From: Pseudomonas anguilliseptica
GTDB lineage: Bacteria; Pseudomonadota; Gammaproteobacteria; Pseudomonadales; Pseudomonadaceae
DNA length: 64,000 nucleotides
Direction: 5' to 3'
Assembly (NCBI RefSeq): GCF_900105355.1
Contig: NZ_FNSC01000001.1
Location: 682,001-746,000 of the forward strand
The position numbers and the translations under genes were made by a program. The notes beneath the pieces were generated by a model. That model was not told the origin of the DNA. It made no database searches and saw only the letters and a list, made by a program, of their open reading frames with translations. Shown one piece after another: positions 1 to 11,632 of this stretch (position 1 is its first letter; the number at the start of each line of letters is the position of its first letter).

Positions 1-185
1 GCCCTACTTCGGCCAACTTCGTCGAAGTGGGTTCGAGCGTGAAGAAAGGCGACATTCTCTGCATCGTTGAAGCGATGAAGATGATGAACCACATCGAGGC
101 CGAAACCAGCGGCGTGATCGAATCCATCCTGGGCGAGAACGGCCAGCCGGTGGAATACGATCAACCTCTGTTCACCATCGTTTGA
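1..185 (+). CDS. accB: Biotin carboxyl carrier protein of acetyl-CoA carboxylase, 3' part
   Basis: Only the C-terminal 60 or so residues are in the window; the gene begins upstream. The biotinyl domain is clear: the sequence [12 protein letters not shown] contains the MKM motif whose lysine carries biotin, and the protein ends in DQPLFTIV, the usual AccB end. The protein carries carboxybiotin between the AccC and AccAD half-reactions that make malonyl-CoA for fatty acid synthesis. accC starts 17 bases after the stop, the usual accBC operon. Certain as to family. Confidence 0.97.
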   Translation, partial: PTSANFVEVGSSVKKGDILCIVEAMKMMNHIEAETSGVIESILGENGQPVEYDQPLFTIV

Positions 186-202
186 TCCGCGGAGAGCCTG
201 CG

Positions 203-1552
<1,350 letters not shown>

Positions 1553-1588
1553 GCCCTATGACCTGCTGCGCGTCGGCGGTACTGTGTT

Positions 1589-1645
1589 AAAAACGGCCGA
1601 GGAATGCTCATTTACAGACGTAAACTCCGCTTCTCCGGCCGTTTT
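1589..1645 (+). terminator. Terminator-like hairpin after accBC
   Basis: AAAAACGGCC at 1589 pairs with GGCCGTTTTT ending at 1645, with a smaller TTTAC/GTAAA stem in the long loop. The T-run and the position 37 bases after the accC stop fit a rho-independent terminator, though the loop is longer than usual. Confidence 0.6.
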
Positions 1646-1690
1646 TGCCTTGTCCCGCTCTAGCTCGCGATGTCATGACTGAAATGCTAA

Positions 1691-1718
1691 ACAAAGGCTG
1701 CCATTCGGCAGCCTTTGT
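1691..1718 (+). terminator. Second hairpin terminator between accC and prmA
   Basis: ACAAAGGCTGCC and GGCAGCCTTTGT form a perfect 12-bp stem around a four-base loop, followed by CGTTT. This is a compact rho-independent terminator, possibly working in both directions because A and T runs flank it. Confidence 0.75.
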
Positions 1719-1816
1719 CGTTTCTGTCGACCGCAAGCGGTGGCAGCCGTACCACCGCTTCAAGTAAGCTGCGCGCCAATTTGCGCCATCCCGCCACAAC
1801 GCTCACGAGGTTTCCC

Positions 1817-2695
1817 ATGCCCTGGTTACAAGTCCGTCTCGCCATCACCCCGGAGCAGGCGGAAACCTACGAAGATGCGCTGCTGGAAGTCGGTGCGGTA
1901 TCGGTGACCTTTATGGATGCCGAAGATCAGCCGATTTTTGAGCCGGACCTGGGCACCACGCCACTGTGGTCGCACACTCACCTGCTTGCCCTGTTTGAAG
2001 CCGATACCGACGCCAACGCGGTATTTGCCCACCTGCAACTGCTGACCGGTGCCGAATTGCCGGAGCACCAGGCCGAAGTGATCGCCGATCAGGACTGGGA
2101 ACGCAGCTGGATGGACGGTTTCCACCCGACGCGCTTCGGCCAACGTCTGTGGATTGTTCCCAGCTGGCACGCCGCACCGGAGCCGGAGGCAGTCAACCTG
2201 CTGCTCGACCCAGGCCTGGCCTTCGGCACCGGCACCCACCCGACCACCGCGCTGTGCCTGGAATGGCTGGATGGCCAGCACCTGCAGGATTGCAGCGTGA
2301 TCGATTTCGGTTGCGGCTCGGGCATCCTGGCGATTGCCGCTCTGTTGCTCGGCGCACCGCAAGCAGTTGGTACCGATATCGATATCCAGGCCCTCGAAGC
2401 CTCACGCGACAATGCCCAGCGCAATGGCATCGACGACGCGCGCTTCCCGCTTTACCTGCCTGAAGACATGCCGCAACAACCTGCGGATGTCGTCGTGGCC
2501 AATATCCTCGCCGGCCCACTGGTAGCGCTGGCCCCGCAGATCACCAGCCTGGTCAAGTCCGGCGGGCGCCTGGCGCTGTCGGGCATCCTCGCCGAACAGG
2601 CCGAAGAGGTGCGCGCCGCCTATAACGACGCCTTTATTCTGGACCCGACCGCCGATAAAGACGGCTGGGTGCGCATCAGTGGCGTACGCCGCTAA
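1817..2695 (+). CDS. prmA: Ribosomal protein L11 methyltransferase
   Basis: A 292-residue protein, the normal PrmA length. It trimethylates ribosomal protein L11 using S-adenosylmethionine. The N-terminal L11-recognition domain starts [16 protein letters not shown]. The Rossmann methyltransferase domain holds the SAM-binding motif [20 protein letters not shown] (about residues 158-177) and the motif [10 protein letters not shown] expected for N-methyl transfer. The frame is open upstream, but the ATG at 1817 gives the conserved start, with CACGAGG about seven bases before it. It is monocistronic or leads into the DUF3426 gene 76 bases downstream. Confidence 0.97.
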   Translation: MPWLQVRLAITPEQAETYEDALLEVGAVSVTFMDAEDQPIFEPDLGTTPLWSHTHLLALFEADTDANAVFAHLQLLTGAELPEHQAEVIADQDWERSWMDGFHPTRFGQRLWIVPSWHAAPEPEAVNLLLDPGLAFGTGTHPTTALCLEWLDGQHLQDCSVIDFGCGSGILAIAALLLGAPQAVGTDIDIQALEASRDNAQRNGIDDARFPLYLPEDMPQQPADVVVANILAGPLVALAPQITSLVKSGGRLALSGILAEQAEEVRAAYNDAFILDPTADKDGWVRISGVRR

Positions 2696-2771
2696 CCGCC
2701 CCAGTACGCACAGCTGCTGCATTGCCAAGCACTTGCGTTAGACTAGCCGCCTCGTTTAGCCGGATCGCCGC

Positions 2772-4097
2772 ATGACCCAGAGCTTCGTCACCCAGTGCCC
2801 CCATTGCCGCACCAGCTTTCGCGTGAACCTCACGCAGCTGGGTGCCGCCCATGGTGCCGTGCGCTGCGGAGCCTGCCTGCATGTGTTCAATGCCGCGCAA
2901 CAGCTGCGCGAGCAGGGCCAGCAACTGCCGCCACCTGCGGCACCAGCCGCAGCACCAGCACCAGCACCACAGCCCAGCAAACCGCCTGCGCCGCCGCAAG
3001 CAGTGCCAAGCGCGCGCCCTGCAATACCAGCCGCGCCGGCCAGCAGCAAAGCCAGCGACACACTGTGGATTCACGACGACCTGGATCTCGACAGCCTCGA
3101 TCTGGATGAAGAACTGGCCAAGCTCGAAGCCCAGGAACAGCAACTGTCCAAACAGTTCCTGGCGATTGATAGCGCACCGAAATTTAACGAAAGCTTTCTA
3201 ACGCCCGAGCCGGTTGAGCACGACCCGCACGACGAGCGCTGGGCCGAAGCCCTGCTGCAGGACGAACTGAGCAAGCCAACTGCCAGCCTGAGCATCAAAC
3301 CTCAGCCACTGACTCCGCCAGCACGCCCGGCTCCGCCCGCTCACGCAACACCAGAACCAGTCAACGAGCCCGATGACGAGCCGCCGCTTGACCTCAACAG
3401 CCTTGACCGCCGCCACCCCGAGCCGGAAATCGAGCACATTGAACTACATGCCGAGCGCGAGCCATTTGGCGCGCCGACAGACAGCCCGCGCGATGAAGCA
3501 CCGGCCGTAATGGCGCGGAAAAAGACCGCGCGCAGCGAGCCCGAATTGCGTGACGAGCACCTGTTCGAGCTGGATGACGAGCCACTGCAACTGGACTGGC
3601 AACAGCCGAAGAAACCCTGGGCCCGCTGGATCGGCTGGGGCCTACTGAATCTGCTGGGAGCTGCCGCACTGGCTGGCCAGTACGTGATGTATCACTTCAA
3701 TGAATTGGCGCGCCAGGATCAATACCGCCCCTGGTTCGAGCAACTCTGCCCGGCGGTCGGCTGCCAATTGCCATCCAAGGTCGACATCACTCAGGTCAAG
3801 AGCAGCAACCTGGTGGTGCGCAGCCACCCGGAATTCAGCGGCGCCCTGGTGGTCGACGCCATCCTTTACAACCGCGCGGCGTTCTCCCAGCCCTTCCCGC
3901 TGCTGGAAATGCGCTTCGCCGACATCAATGGCCAGCTGCTCGCCAGCCGCCGCTTCAAGCCCAGCGAATACCTTGCTGGCGAGCTGGCCGGCAACGCGGA
4001 AATGCCGCCTCAGACGCCCATTCACATCTCGTTGGACATCCTCGACCCCGGCACCCAGGCGGTGAACTACAGCCTGAGCTTCCACTCGCCGGAATAG
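2772..4097 (+). CDS. DUF3426 zinc-ribbon membrane protein
   Basis: A 441-residue protein of unknown role found beside prmA in pseudomonads. Residues 1-40 form an MJ0042-type zinc ribbon with C9-P-H-C12 and C32-G-A-C35. Residues about 55-270 are a low-complexity Pro/Ala-rich then acidic linker, probably disordered. One membrane helix follows (WIGWGLLNLLGAAALAGQYV, about residues 281-300), and the C-terminal 140 residues are the DUF3426 domain, predicted to lie outside the cytoplasm. The layout suggests a single-pass protein with a cytoplasmic metal-binding tip. The start is the ATG at 2772; no other start fits the zinc ribbon. Confidence 0.88.
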   Translation: MTQSFVTQCPHCRTSFRVNLTQLGAAHGAVRCGACLHVFNAAQQLREQGQQLPPPAAPAAAPAPAPQPSKPPAPPQAVPSARPAIPAAPASSKASDTLWIHDDLDLDSLDLDEELAKLEAQEQQLSKQFLAIDSAPKFNESFLTPEPVEHDPHDERWAEALLQDELSKPTASLSIKPQPLTPPARPAPPAHATPEPVNEPDDEPPLDLNSLDRRHPEPEIEHIELHAEREPFGAPTDSPRDEAPAVMARKKTARSEPELRDEHLFELDDEPLQLDWQQPKKPWARWIGWGLLNLLGAAALAGQYVMYHFNELARQDQYRPWFEQLCPAVGCQLPSKVDITQVKSSNLVVRSHPEFSGALVVDAILYNRAAFSQPFPLLEMRFADINGQLLASRRFKPSEYLAGELAGNAEMPPQTPIHISLDILDPGTQAVNYSLSFHSPE

Positions 4098-4276
4098 CCT
4101 GCACGCTGCGGACTGCTTGAAAATCCGCAGCAACCAAACCCTTCGCGACAAGCCCAGAGCTGTTCAGAATTTGTTCAAAACAGCCTTTCTCCGGTCATCC
4201 AGAGCGGGTATCATGCCCACCCTTTTTCGCACTCTCCTATTTGTTCAACAGCTGGTCTCTTGAGCAGAGAAGCCCT

Positions 4277-5275
4277 ATGTCGGCGCTACGCATCGGCCCC
4301 TACACATTGCCAAATTCGCTGATTCTCGCCCCTATGGCGGGCGTCACTGACCAGCCGTTTCGACAGCTGTGCAAGCGTATGGGCGCAGGCCTGGTGGTGT
4401 CGGAAATGGTCACCAGCGATGTGCGCCTGTGGAACACCCGCAAGTCGAGTCTGCGCATGATGCACAGCGGTGATCCAGAACCCCACTCGGTACAGATCGC
4501 CGGTGGCGATCCCGAGATGCTTGCCGAGGCGGCGCGACGCAACGTGGAAATGGGCGCGCAGATTATCGACATCAATATGGGCTGCCCGGCCAAGAAGGTC
4601 TGCAACAAGGCCGCCGGTTCCGCCCTATTGAAAGACGAAGTGTTAGTTCACGAGATTCTTCAGGCTGTGGTCGCCGCCGTGGATGTGCCGGTGACACTGA
4701 AGATCCGCACCGGCTGGGACCGCGAGAACAAAAACGGCATCACCGTGGCGAAAATCGCCGAAGACAGCGGCATTGTCGCCTTGGCTGTACACGGCCGCAC
4801 TCGCGCCGACCTGTATATGGGCGAAGCCGAGTACGAGACCATCGCCGCGATCAAGCAGGCGGTGTCGATTCCGGTGTTGGCCAACGGCGATATCGACTCG
4901 CCGCAAAAGGCCAAGGCCGTATTGGCAGCCACTGGCGCCGATGGCCTGCTGATTGGCCGCGCGGCTCAGGGCCGGCCGTGGATATTCCGTGAAATCGAAC
5001 ACTACCTGCGGACCGGCGAGCAGTTGCCGGCGCCGAGCCTGGGCGAGGTGGAACGCATTCTGCTTGAACATCTGACAGCCCTGCACGCCTTCTATGGCGA
5101 TGTGATGGGCGTGCGGATTGCCCGCAAACATGTCAGCTGGTATCTCGCAACCTTGCCGGGCGCCAAGGAGTTTCGCGCCCAATTCAATCGTCTGGACAGT
5201 ACGGACGCGCAGTGCACCAACGTTCGCGAGTTTTTCAGCGAACGTCATAACAATGGAGAAGGGGTGGCCGCATGA
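4277..5275 (+). CDS. dusB: tRNA-dihydrouridine synthase B
   Basis: A 332-residue flavoprotein that reduces uridine to dihydrouridine in the tRNA D-loop. The N-terminal TIM barrel begins with [20 protein letters not shown] and contains the Dus signature [20 protein letters not shown], whose cysteine (in GCPAKK) is the proton donor, followed by KIRTGWD and the FMN-phosphate loop [22 protein letters not shown] 36 bases upstream is in frame, but the ATG at 4277 gives the family start. The last four bases overlap the fis start (ATGA), the classical dusB-fis arrangement in which dusB is cotranscribed with fis. Confidence 0.97.
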   Translation: MSALRIGPYTLPNSLILAPMAGVTDQPFRQLCKRMGAGLVVSEMVTSDVRLWNTRKSSLRMMHSGDPEPHSVQIAGGDPEMLAEAARRNVEMGAQIIDINMGCPAKKVCNKAAGSALLKDEVLVHEILQAVVAAVDVPVTLKIRTGWDRENKNGITVAKIAEDSGIVALAVHGRTRADLYMGEAEYETIAAIKQAVSIPVLANGDIDSPQKAKAVLAATGADGLLIGRAAQGRPWIFREIEHYLRTGEQLPAPSLGEVERILLEHLTALHAFYGDVMGVRIARKHVSWYLATLPGAKEFRAQFNRLDSTDAQCTNVREFFSERHNNGEGVAA

Positions 5276-5592
5276 CGATGTTGACTGAGACCTTAGAGAG
5301 TGGAATGGCTCCCGTGAGTGACAACAGCAGTTTGAAGCAGCATCTCAATACGCCAAACGAAGAGGGGCAAACCCTGCGCGGCAGCGTTGAGAAGGCTCTG
5401 CACAATTATTTCGCCCATCTTGAGGGCGCAGACGTCAGTGACGTGTACAACCTGGTGCTCACCGAAGTGGAAGCGCCGCTGCTGGAAACCGTGATGAATT
5501 ACGTCAAGGGCAACCAGACCAAGGCCTCCGAGCTGCTCGGCCTGAATCGTGGCACCCTGCGCAAGAAGCTCAAGCAATACGACCTGCTGTAA
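5272..5592 (+). CDS. fis: DNA-binding protein Fis
   Basis: A 106-residue nucleoid protein that bends DNA and activates rRNA, tRNA and many growth-phase promoters. The C-terminal helix-turn-helix [20 protein letters not shown] (about residues 80-99) is the Fis signature and the protein ends KKLKQYDLL as expected. The N-terminal 25 residues are less conserved; the ATG at 5272 overlaps the dusB stop, which implies translational coupling, although the methionines at 5278 and 5305 are possible alternative starts. A terminator follows 14 bases after the stop. Confidence 0.96.
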   Translation: MTMLTETLESGMAPVSDNSSLKQHLNTPNEEGQTLRGSVEKALHNYFAHLEGADVSDVYNLVLTEVEAPLLETVMNYVKGNQTKASELLGLNRGTLRKKLKQYDLL

Positions 5593-5605
5593 CCACGAAC
5601 TCCCG

Positions 5606-5636
5606 AAAAGGGCGACCCACATGAGCCGCCTTTTTT
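5606..5636 (+). terminator. Terminator after dusB-fis
   Basis: AAAAGGGCG (5606-5614) pairs with CGCCTTTTT (ending 5636) with one G-U pair, followed by further T bases. It closes the dusB-fis operon and separates it from purH. Confidence 0.75.
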
Positions 5637-5666
5637 GCTGATATCCCCGCTCTGATGGATTCTGAA

Positions 5667-7274
5667 ATGACCGACCAGACCACCCGCCTCCCCGTTCGCC
5701 GTGCCTTGATCAGCGTTTCCGACAAGACCGGCATCCTCGAGTTTGCCCGCGAGCTCGTCGCCCTGAATGTGGAAATTCTCTCCACTGGCGGCACTTACAA
5801 GCTGCTCAAGGACAACGGCATCGCCGCCGTGGAAGTGGCCGACTACACCGGCTTCCCGGAAATGATGGACGGTCGCGTCAAGACCCTGCACCCGAAGATC
5901 CACGGCGGCATCCTTGGCCGTCGCGCCATCGACGGCGCAGTGATGGACGAGCACGGTATCAAGCCGATCGACCTGGTCGCGGTCAACCTCTACCCCTTCG
6001 CAGCCACTGTAGCCAAGCCGGGTTGTGACCTGGCCGACGCCATCGAGAACATCGACATTGGCGGCCCGACCATGGTCCGCTCTGCCGCGAAGAACCACAA
6101 AGACGTGGCCATCGTGGTCAACGCCAGCGACTACGCCGGCATCGTCGAGTCGCTCAAGGCCGGCGGCCTGAGCTACGCCCAGCGCTTCGACCTGGCCCTC
6201 AAGGCCTTCGAGCACACCGCTGCCTACGACGGCATGATCGCCAACTACCTGGGCACCATCGACCAGAGCCGCGACACCCTCTCCACCGAAGAGCGCGGCG
6301 CCTTCCCGCGTACCTTCAACAGCCAGTTCATCAAGGCCCAGGAAATGCGCTACGGCGAGAACCCGCACCAGAGCGCGGCGTTCTACGTGGAAGCACAGAA
6401 GGGCGAGGCCAGCGTCGCCACCGCCGTGCAGCTGCAGGGCAAGGAACTGTCGTTCAACAACGTCGCAGACACCGACGCCGCGCTGGAATGTGTGAAGAGC
6501 TTCGTCAAACCGGCCTGCGTGATCGTCAAGCACGCCAACCCGTGCGGCGTGGCCGTGGCCCTGGACAGCGAAGGCGGCATCCGCCAGGCCTATGAACTGG
6601 CCTACGCCACTGACACTGAATCCGCGTTTGGCGGCATCATCGCCTTCAACCGTGAACTGGACGGCGAAACAGCGAAAGCCATCGTCGAGCGCCAGTTCGT
6701 CGAAGTGATCATCGCCCCGAAAATTTCCCAGGCCGCCCGTGATGTCGTCGCCGCCAAGGCCAACGTGCGCCTACTGGAATGCGGCGAATGGCCGGCCGAA
6801 CGCAGCGCTGGCTGGGATTTCAAGCGGGTCAACGGCGGCCTGCTGGTGCAGAGCCGCGACATTGGCATGATCAAGGCGGAAGACCTGAAGATCGTCACCC
6901 AGCGCGCACCGAGCGAGCAGGAAATCCATGACCTGATCTTCGCCTGGAAAGTGGCCAAGTTCGTCAAATCCAACGCAATTGTTTACGCCAAGGGCCGCCA
7001 GACCATCGGCGTCGGCGCCGGCCAGATGAGCCGCGTCAACTCTGCCCGTATCGCCGCGATCAAGGCCGAGCACGCAGGCCTGCAGGTTGCCGGCTCGGTA
7101 ATGGCCTCCGACGCCTTCTTCCCGTTCCGCGATGGCCTGGACAACGCGGCGGCCAATGGCATCACTGCGGTGATCCAGCCGGGTGGCTCGATGCGCGATG
7201 CCGAAGTGATTGCTGCTGCCGACGAAGCGGGCATTGCGATGGTGTTTACCGGCATGCGCCACTTCCGTCATTGA
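5667..7274 (+). CDS. purH: Bifunctional AICAR formyltransferase / IMP cyclohydrolase
   Basis: A 535-residue enzyme for the last two steps of IMP synthesis. The N-terminal MGS-like IMP cyclohydrolase domain ([20 protein letters not shown], then [14 protein letters not shown] and [14 protein letters not shown]) is followed by the AICAR transformylase domain with the motif [10 protein letters not shown] and the end [14 protein letters not shown]. The ATG at 5655 is also in frame, but the ATG at 5667 gives the usual [14 protein letters not shown] start. purD follows after a 115-base gap that contains REP palindromes. Confidence 0.97.
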   Translation: MTDQTTRLPVRRALISVSDKTGILEFARELVALNVEILSTGGTYKLLKDNGIAAVEVADYTGFPEMMDGRVKTLHPKIHGGILGRRAIDGAVMDEHGIKPIDLVAVNLYPFAATVAKPGCDLADAIENIDIGGPTMVRSAAKNHKDVAIVVNASDYAGIVESLKAGGLSYAQRFDLALKAFEHTAAYDGMIANYLGTIDQSRDTLSTEERGAFPRTFNSQFIKAQEMRYGENPHQSAAFYVEAQKGEASVATAVQLQGKELSFNNVADTDAALECVKSFVKPACVIVKHANPCGVAVALDSEGGIRQAYELAYATDTESAFGGIIAFNRELDGETAKAIVERQFVEVIIAPKISQAARDVVAAKANVRLLECGEWPAERSAGWDFKRVNGGLLVQSRDIGMIKAEDLKIVTQRAPSEQEIHDLIFAWKVAKFVKSNAIVYAKGRQTIGVGAGQMSRVNSARIAAIKAEHAGLQVAGSVMASDAFFPFRDGLDNAAANGITAVIQPGGSMRDAEVIAAADEAGIAMVFTGMRHFRH

Positions 7275-7280
7275 TTGGCT

Positions 7281-7352
7281 GGTGGATGGCTGCGGCCATC
7301 CACCCTACTTCGTACCGATTTCGTAGGGTGGATAGCGCTTTTTCTATCCACC
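7281..7352. repeat. Pair of REP palindromes, GTAGGGTGGAT family
   Basis: Two imperfect palindromes lie in opposite orientation: 7281-7308 reads GGTGGATGGC...CCATCCACCCTAC and 7323-7352 reads GTAGGGTGGATAGC...CTATCCACC. The GTAG tetranucleotide lies outside each hairpin, as in REP sequences mobilised by RAYT enzymes. The same family occurs at 23450-23522. Here it fills most of the purH-purD gap and would form strong hairpins in a joint transcript. Confidence 0.8.
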
Positions 7353-7389
7353 AACCGGGCTACCAGCCCGCCTCCACAAGGAGATAAAG

Positions 7390-8667
7390 ATGAACGTACT
7401 GATCATCGGCAGCGGCGGTCGTGAACACGCCCTGGCCTGGAAAGTGGCGCAGGACAAACGTGTCGAGAAGGTCTTCGTTGCCCCGGGCAACGCTGGCACC
7501 GCCACCGAAGCTAAATGCGAGAACGTCGCCATCGACGTACTGGCCATCGAGCAACTGGCCGACTTCGCCGAGAAGAACGTGCAGCTGACCATAGTCGGGC
7601 CGGAAGCGCCGCTGGTGAAGGGCGTGGTCGACCTGTTCCGTTCGCGCGGCCTGGACATCTTCGGCCCAACCGCCGCCGCCGCCCAGCTGGAAGGCTCCAA
7701 GGCCTTCACCAAGGACTTCCTGGCGCGCCACAACATTCCCACCGCCGACTACCAGAACTTCACCGAAGTCGAGCCGGCGCTGGCCTATCTGCGTGAGAAA
7801 GGCGCGCCGATCGTGATCAAGGCCGACGGCCTAGCCGCCGGTAAAGGCGTGATCGTCGCCATGACCCTGGAAGAAGCCGAAGAAGCCGTGCGCGACATGC
7901 TGTCCGGCGACGCCGGCGCCCGCGTGGTGATTGAAGAGTTTCTGGATGGTGAAGAGGCTTCCTTCATCGTCATGGTCGACGGCGAGCACGTGCTGCCGAT
8001 GGCCACCAGCCAGGACCACAAGCGTGTCGGCGACGGCGACAGCGGTCCGAACACCGGCGGCATGGGCGCCTACTCGCCGGCCCCGGTGGTCACCGCCGAG
8101 GTGCACCAGCGCGTAATGGACGAAGTCATCTACCCGACCGTGCGTGGCATGGCCAGCGAAGGCAACGTCTACACCGGTTTCCTCTACGCAGGACTGATGA
8201 TCGACAAGGCTGGCAAGCCCAAAGTTATCGAGTTCAACTGCCGCTTCGGCGACCCAGAAACCCAGCCGATCATGTGCCGCCTGGAATCCTCTCTGGTGCT
8301 GCTGGTCGAAGCCGCATTGGCCAAGGCGCTGGACAAGGTCGAAGCCACCTGGGACCCGCGCCCGACTGTAGGCGTAGTGATCGCTGCTGGTGGTTACCCG
8401 GCCGATTACGCCAAGGGCGATGTGATCGAAGGTCTGGATGCGGCCGCACAATTGGAGGGCAAAGTCTTCCATGCAGGCACCGCGCTGAAGGACGGCCAGA
8501 TCGTCACCGCAGGTGGCCGCGTACTCTGCGCCACCGCCATCGGTCGTACGGTTGAAGAAGCTCAGCAGCAGGCCTATCGCCTGGCCGAGAAGATTCGCTG
8601 GAACGGTAGCTTTTACCGCAACGATATCGGTTACCGCGCCATTGCCCGCGAACGCGGGGATAAGTGA
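7390..8667 (+). CDS. purD: Phosphoribosylamine-glycine ligase (GARS)
   Basis: A 425-residue ATP-grasp enzyme for the second committed step of purine synthesis. The N-terminal domain starts [21 protein letters not shown]-grasp segments include [20 protein letters not shown] and [20 protein letters not shown], and the metal-binding [11 protein letters not shown] is present. AAGGAG at 7379-7384 precedes the ATG by five bases. A perfect terminator hairpin follows. Confidence 0.97.
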   Translation: MNVLIIGSGGREHALAWKVAQDKRVEKVFVAPGNAGTATEAKCENVAIDVLAIEQLADFAEKNVQLTIVGPEAPLVKGVVDLFRSRGLDIFGPTAAAAQLEGSKAFTKDFLARHNIPTADYQNFTEVEPALAYLREKGAPIVIKADGLAAGKGVIVAMTLEEAEEAVRDMLSGDAGARVVIEEFLDGEEASFIVMVDGEHVLPMATSQDHKRVGDGDSGPNTGGMGAYSPAPVVTAEVHQRVMDEVIYPTVRGMASEGNVYTGFLYAGLMIDKAGKPKVIEFNCRFGDPETQPIMCRLESSLVLLVEAALAKALDKVEATWDPRPTVGVVIAAGGYPADYAKGDVIEGLDAAAQLEGKVFHAGTALKDGQIVTAGGRVLCATAIGRTVEEAQQQAYRLAEKIRWNGSFYRNDIGYRAIARERGDK

Positions 8668-8689
8668 AGGTAAATAAAGGGTAAAACAC

Positions 8690-8719
8690 GACAAAGGTGG
8701 CCAATTGGCCACCTTTGTC
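8690..8719 (+). terminator. Terminator after purD
   Basis: GACAAAGGTGGCCAA and TTGGCCACCTTTGTC form a perfect 15+15 palindrome 22 bases after the purD stop. The loop must open from the central AATT, and the TTT lies inside the 3' arm, so it can act in both directions. Confidence 0.75.
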
Positions 8720-8720
8720 A

Positions 8721-8750
8721 TATTTCCCTCGCGAACAGCTTGGCTATAAT
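8721..8750 (+). promoter_or_regulatory. Candidate sigma-70 promoter for retS
   Basis: A perfect -10 box TATAAT at 8745-8750 lies 30 bases before the GTG start of retS. The -35 side (around TATTTC, 8721-8726) is weak, so the element probably needs an activator or relies on the -10 box. It lies just past the purD terminator, which suggests retS has its own transcription start. Confidence 0.5.
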
Positions 8751-8780
8751 CCGACCACTTATTACTGAAGGGACTTCACT

Positions 8781-11561
8781 GTGCGCCGGCTGAGGATTGC
8801 CACTTACCTGCTACTCAGCACGCTGCTGATGGCGCTCACCGTAGCGTCGGCTCAGGCAGGGGCGCAGGCATCCTGGTCAAGCCTTACCGACCCGAGTGCC
8901 GAGCTGCAATTCAATGATGTAAGCAGCCCCGAGCGCCAGGCACAGTTCCGCCCCACCGATCTCACCCAGCTTTACACCCCCGGCGGCAACAGCGCGCTAT
9001 GGCTGCATCACCGCATGCCGGCCAACACCGATGCGCACATGCTGCGAGTATTCGCGCCCTACCTGGCCTACCTCGACCTGTACGTGCTGCAAGGCGCTAC
9101 GCTGATCGAGCAGGCGCACACCGGCAGCAACCTGCCGTTTTCCAGTCGCCCCCTGGCCAGCCGCGACTTCCTCCTGCCACTGCCCAAAGCCGAACAGCCG
9201 CTGGATATCTACCTGCGCCTGGCCTCGGAACATTCACTGCGCCCCAGCATTACCCTGCAAAGCGCGCAAGCCATGGTCGCCGATGACAACCGCCCGCTGC
9301 TGTTCGGCCTGCTGCTCGGCTGCCTCGGCATGCTGGTGGCCTACAACCTGGTGCGCTTTGCCTACACCCGGGCCATGAGCGGCCTGTGGCTGGCAGCCAC
9401 CCAGGTCTGCCAGCTAGTGGCGGTGGTCAGCCTGCTTGGGATCAGCACGCCCTGGCTCAGCGAATGGCAAAGCCTGCAGCCACAGATCGCCAACCTGTCG
9501 ATGCTGCTGGCCGCACTCTGTGCCCTGTGTTTTACCGCCAGCTTTTTCCACAAGGTCTGCCCGAGCACGCCGCTGAACCACCTGCTCACTGGCGAAGTGG
9601 TGGTCATCAGCCTGGTCTGCGTGGCCCTGCTGGTGGCAACCAATCTGCAGTTCAATCAACTGGCCTACCTGCTCAACGCCGTCGCCGGCCTGAGCATCCT
9701 CATGGTTGCATTGACACACTGGCGCCATGGCTACAAGCCTGCACGGCTGTTCAGCCTGGCGGCGCTGCTGTTCTGTGCAGCCTTTATCTGCGCCCTGCCA
9801 ATCCTGTTCGGCTACTGGGCGGTGCAGAGTGAGTGGATGGCTTACGGCCTGCTCGCCGTCACCGCCGTCAGCGGTTTTATCCTCAGCATGGCCTTGAGCG
9901 AGCGACAGCGACGCATCATGCAGGACCAGTTCAGCACCAGCCGCGCCCTCGCCGCAAGCTCCGCCGAATTGAAAGCCAAGGCGGAATTTCTAGCCAAGAT
10001 CAGCCACGAAATCCGCACCCCGATGAATGGCGTGCTGGGTATGACCGAGCTGTTGCTCGGCACCCCGCTGTCCGCCAAGCAGCGCGACTACGTACAGACC
10101 ATCCACAGCTCGGGCAACGAGCTGCTTACCCTGATCAACGAAATCCTCGATATCTCCAAGCTCGAATCCGGGCAGATCGAGCTGGACGACGTGCAGTTTG
10201 ACCTCAACGCGCTGATCGAAGACTGCCTGGATATCTTCCGCGCCAAGGCCGAACAGCAGAAGGTCGAGCTGATCAGCTTTATGCAGCCGCAAGTGCCACG
10301 GGTGATCAGCGGCGACCCCACCCGCCTGCGCCAGACCCTGCTGAGCCTGCTGGATAACGCCTTCAAACAGACCGATGAAGGCGAAATCCTCCTGGTGGTA
10401 GCGCTCGACACCAATACCGAGCAGCCGCGCCTGCGCATCGCCGTGCAGGACAGCGGCAAGCCGCTGGATGCCAGCGAGCGCGATGCGCTGCTGAATGCCG
10501 AACTGCACAGCAAGGACTTCCTTGCCGCGACCAAACTCGGCGGCCGACTTGGCCTGATCATCGCCCGCCAGCTGGTGCGCCTAATGGAAGGCGAGTTCGG
10601 CATCCAGAGCGGCGGCAGCCAGGGTTCGACCCTGTGGCTGACCCTGCCCCTGGACGCTACACGCCTGGAGCAACCTACCGCCGACCTCGACACCTCGCTG
10701 CAAGGCGCGCGCCTGCTGGTGGTGGATGACAACGACACCTGCCGCAAGGTTCTGGTGCAGCAGTGCAGCGCCTGGGGCATGCAGGTCAGCGCCGTGCCCT
10801 CGGGCAAAGAAGCCATGGCCCTGCTGCGCACCAAGGCGCATCTACGTGAATACTTCGATGCCGTGCTGCTCGATCAGGACATGCCCGGCATGACCGGCAT
10901 GCAGCTGGCCGCGCGGATAAAGGAAGACGCCAACCTCAACCACGACATCCTGGTGATCATGCTCACCGGTATCAGCAATGCGCCGAGCAAGATCATCGCG
11001 CGCAACGCCGGGATCAAACGCATCCTGGCCAAGCCGGTGGCCGGCTACACCCTGAAGACCACCCTGGCCGATGAACTGGCGCAGCGCGGCAAGGGCGACT
11101 CACCGATGTTCAACCCGGCACCACAGAGCACACCACTGAACGTGCCCAATGACTTCCGCATCCTGGTGGCCGAGGACAACACCATCTCCACCAAGGTGAT
11201 CCGCGGCATGCTCGGCAAACTCAACCTGCAGCCCGACACCGCCAGCAATGGCGAAGAGGCTCTCAGCGCAATGAAGGCCCAGCAGTACGACCTGGTGCTG
11301 ATGGACTGCGAAATGCCGGTGCTCGACGGCTTTTCCGCCACCGAGCAGCTGCGTGCCTGGGAAACCGCCGAACAGCGCGCACGCACCCCAGTGGTTGCGC
11401 TTACCGCGCATATCCTCAATGAGCACAAAGAGCGCGCCCGTCAGGCCGGTATGGACGGGCACATGTCCAAACCGGTGGAAATGTCGCAACTGCGCGAGCT
11501 GATCGAACACTGGGTCGCCGAACGGGAAATCCGCCGCCAACGCGACGCCCTGCCGTCCTGA
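8781..11561 (+). CDS. retS: RetS hybrid sensor kinase (7TM-DISM, HisKA-HATPase, two receivers)
   Basis: A 926-residue inner-membrane hybrid kinase. Order: signal peptide (1-27), periplasmic 7TMR-DISMED2 domain (about 30-170), seven membrane helices (about 172-380), HisKA with H409 in KISHEIRTPMNG, a HATPase domain, then receivers with D698 (LLDQDMPG) and D842 (LMDCEMPVLDG). These lie 15-16 residues before H424, D713 and D858 of P. aeruginosa RetS, and the gene follows purD as there. RetS of P. aeruginosa binds GacS and blocks its autophosphorylation, lowering rsmY/rsmZ and favouring motile, acute-virulence behaviour over biofilm. The start is GTG with GAAGGGA eight bases upstream. Confidence 0.93.
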   Translation: MRRLRIATYLLLSTLLMALTVASAQAGAQASWSSLTDPSAELQFNDVSSPERQAQFRPTDLTQLYTPGGNSALWLHHRMPANTDAHMLRVFAPYLAYLDLYVLQGATLIEQAHTGSNLPFSSRPLASRDFLLPLPKAEQPLDIYLRLASEHSLRPSITLQSAQAMVADDNRPLLFGLLLGCLGMLVAYNLVRFAYTRAMSGLWLAATQVCQLVAVVSLLGISTPWLSEWQSLQPQIANLSMLLAALCALCFTASFFHKVCPSTPLNHLLTGEVVVISLVCVALLVATNLQFNQLAYLLNAVAGLSILMVALTHWRHGYKPARLFSLAALLFCAAFICALPILFGYWAVQSEWMAYGLLAVTAVSGFILSMALSERQRRIMQDQFSTSRALAASSAELKAKAEFLAKISHEIRTPMNGVLGMTELLLGTPLSAKQRDYVQTIHSSGNELLTLINEILDISKLESGQIELDDVQFDLNALIEDCLDIFRAKAEQQKVELISFMQPQVPRVISGDPTRLRQTLLSLLDNAFKQTDEGEILLVVALDTNTEQPRLRIAVQDSGKPLDASERDALLNAELHSKDFLAATKLGGRLGLIIARQLVRLMEGEFGIQSGGSQGSTLWLTLPLDATRLEQPTADLDTSLQGARLLVVDDNDTCRKVLVQQCSAWGMQVSAVPSGKEAMALLRTKAHLREYFDAVLLDQDMPGMTGMQLAARIKEDANLNHDILVIMLTGISNAPSKIIARNAGIKRILAKPVAGYTLKTTLADELAQRGKGDSPMFNPAPQSTPLNVPNDFRILVAEDNTISTKVIRGMLGKLNLQPDTASNGEEALSAMKAQQYDLVLMDCEMPVLDGFSATEQLRAWETAEQRARTPVVALTAHILNEHKERARQAGMDGHMSKPVEMSQLRELIEHWVAEREIRRQRDALPS

Positions 11562-11632
11562 GCTGGATTGATTGCCCGGCAACCGCTACACGCTTACCCT
11601 GCCACCCTTCTTTATCGAGACGAGTCCTTTCC